Assembly: GCA_005406025.1 (NCBI GenBank)
Contig: BGZK01001295.1
Coordinates: forward strand, 110,580 to 174,579
Direction: 5' to 3'
DNA: 64,000 bases
DNA from: Eumeta japonica
Lineage: Eukaryota; Arthropoda; Insecta; Lepidoptera; Psychidae
The translations under genes and the position numbers were made by a program. The notes beneath the pieces were generated by a model, which saw only the letters and a program-made list of their open reading frames with translations, was not told where the DNA came from and searched no databases. Shown one piece after another: positions 62,196 to 64,000 of the stretch (positions are counted from its first letter, which is position 1; the number at the start of each line of letters is the position of its first letter).

Positions 62196-63400
62196 ATATA
62201 TAAAAGAATGAATTCATTATATGTCTGTACTGGCTAAAGTCCGGGCATTAACTACGCGAGCAAGCCACCCACAAGAAAGGGCAGAACCACGTCTGCCGGA
62301 CTAGCTAGAATATCATTAAAAAAAGTGGAGTAAAATGTGGAAATTTGTTATGCGAGTGGTAAAAGTTCATTGAGGATATAACACATTTTCCTCGGTATGT
62401 TGTCTCAATATTCAGTGAAGAATTTTCAGATGTTATATAATTTCCAACAAGAAGACAATACGCATAGTTTTCTATTATATTCAATGTGTTTATTAACATA
62501 AAGAAAGATTGCAAACCTTCGAATCTAGGCCACGGGAAAATTGGCCAAATGAGCTTTTTTAATTTTAGTCAAGTTAGACCATTTGCCCCGTACCTCGTAG
62601 AAAAACTTAACCCTTAACCCTAGATGTTGCCATCGCATTAGGGACAACAGTCGTTGTCAGCCCCCAAACGAAGTTGGACCACCATGTAGAACCAATTAAT
62701 ATACATACCTAATATTGCTTCCTCTGTATTCGATGTGTCCTAAATTTCGGTGAAGAGTTAGCCGACTGTTGAGGCAACTTGTAATTCAATTTGTTACATA
62801 ACCACTGGAACGCGCACCCAAAAAATAGTTCCTCCTTCGGCCGCACACCTCCCCTGGAGTTTTAATCGCAAAGCGCCCCCTAATCACAAATTTTGTAAAA
62901 TAGACTGAAATGTTGATATCTATCATATTAATGTATTTTTTTTTGATTATCAATTAGATTCTAATTACATATTAAATAGTCACATTATCACAGACTTAAT
63001 ATTCTAACGGGAACATAATTGGAAAGTTGCACAACCTGTGCTGTAATTACATCACTCATTTTCAGTGAACATACAATATAATAATATTCACTATTTTATC
63101 ACGAAAACCACATAACTTTTTCGTAGCACTATTCAAGACTTGAAAATAATTATATTCCTGACACTAAACATACTTATTTTTACTAAAAACAGATACAAAG
63201 CCGAGGCGTCAAAACGCCCCCATTTTAGATTTCTTGCACTTTCCGTCAAACATTTACGCCTAGCTGCAAGTACAGTGAGCAAATTTAAATTATCTAAACA
63301 TATGTTTTTTTTTTATTTTCGTTAGTTTGTGAGGAATTATAATGTAATTATTGTATAATTTTATCATTAAGTTTTGTCATAGTGATTTATTTCGATATTT
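62196..63400. other. Upstream flank without recognised features
   Basis: AT-rich. A slightly GC-richer block lies at 62225-62300. No gene or named repeat was recognised. Confidence 0.5.
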
Positions 63401-63447
63401 TACTATATATATACAAGGTGATATACATAAACATGATTATCACCTTG

Positions 63448-63766
63448 AAATAAAATAATTATATCACAATATATTGCATATAAATATACACTTACAAAAT
63501 ATATCTTTTGCTAAATCCTACAAAAACATACACTTACTATATATATATAGTAAAATGATTATATCAAAATACATTTTGTCTTTGTTAATTTTTTTCTAAA
63601 TGATTGTCATGAATTGCAAATGCAATGATTATGAACTACAAATGCAATAAATTATTAGTGAATTTTACTTCATATATATAGTAACTGTATATATGTATAT
63701 AGCAAAAGATATATATATTTGTAAATGTATATTTATATGCAATATATTATGATATAATTATTTTAT
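63448..63766. mobile_element. AT-rich foldback with 65-base arms
   Basis: Arms 63448-63512 and 63701-63766 pair through AATAATTATATCACAATATA, TTGCATATAAATATACA and ATATCTTTTGCT. Just outside, AAGGTGATA and TATCACCTT pair at 63415-63446, and ATATGCGATATATATATATC forms a palindrome at 63774-63795. No reading frame. It is a probable MITE cluster. Confidence 0.75.
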
Positions 63767-64000
63767 TATGGATATGCGATATATATATATCGCATATATA
63801 TACCACTTCGGAGAAGAAAACAAACATCATGTACAATTTAAAAATTATTTTCATATAAAATAAAGGAATAAAAGTAATAAAATATAAAACAATAAAAGCT
63901 TATTCCTAGGCTTTTTTAAACTTATACACTGTATTAATATAATAATAAAATTTATTCCTAAGGATTATATTTGCACTTTACATATAAATTACATTGTTAT

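Overview
The window looks like nuclear DNA of an insect, most likely a moth or butterfly (Lepidoptera). It is strongly AT-rich, gene-poor and intron-dominated. It is littered with short inverted-repeat elements, decayed mariner, Helitron and RTE-type LINE pieces, tRNA-derived SINE-like copies, and interspersed repeats whose motifs are familiar from lepidopteran genomes. No bacterial-style operon, CRISPR array, rRNA gene or intact tRNA gene was seen. The order-level assignment is an inference from repeat content and from the ABCG protein type, not from a search.

One host gene spans most of the window on the minus strand: an ABC transporter of subfamily G (white/ABCG1/ABCG4-like half-transporter). 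Two coding exons are visible. Exon 10702-10916 encodes a proline-rich N-terminal piece. Exon 702-992 encodes the start of the ATP-binding domain, including an intact Walker A motif. Their splice phases fit exactly: the first ends with two bases of a codon and the second begins with one. The rest of the transporter lies beyond the left edge. A consensus splice donor at 52620/52619, next to a GC-rich patch at 52790-53420, marks a likely non-coding first exon and promoter. If so, the first intron is about 42 kb. The link of that exon to this gene is inferred.

Layout: 1-701 intron; 702-992 coding exon; 993-10701 intron, holding two SINE-like copies, a degenerate minisatellite, a dead mariner with both ends, a LINE-type 3' end and a homeodomain-helix-like reading frame at 9283-9486; 10702-10916 coding exon; 10917-52619 long intron; 52620 to about 52860 non-coding exon; 52790-53420 promoter; 53421-64000 upstream flank with more repeats.

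The long intron holds the second protein-coding object, an intact 629-codon Pif1-type helicase of Helitron origin (35406-37295, minus). It has no Rep nuclease half. Its start codon sits in a 117-120-base tandem repeat. A 760-base foldback with 180-base arms begins eight bases past its stop codon. The same intron contains a 148-base-period tandem array (16628-17160), a TA-flanked MITE pair (33275-33440 and 40857-41030), a 410-base foldback (43650-44060) and several copies of one interspersed family. The upstream flank carries another 600-base foldback (56491-57089), a strong GC-rich hairpin (54476-54517) and an AT-rich foldback (63448-63766).

Most other open reading frames are short, AT-driven or shadows of repeats and are not annotated. 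No clearly new system is proven here. The best candidates for a second look are the helicase/foldback/tandem-repeat assembly, the WFQNR-containing frame behind a splice acceptor, and the long-arm foldback families.
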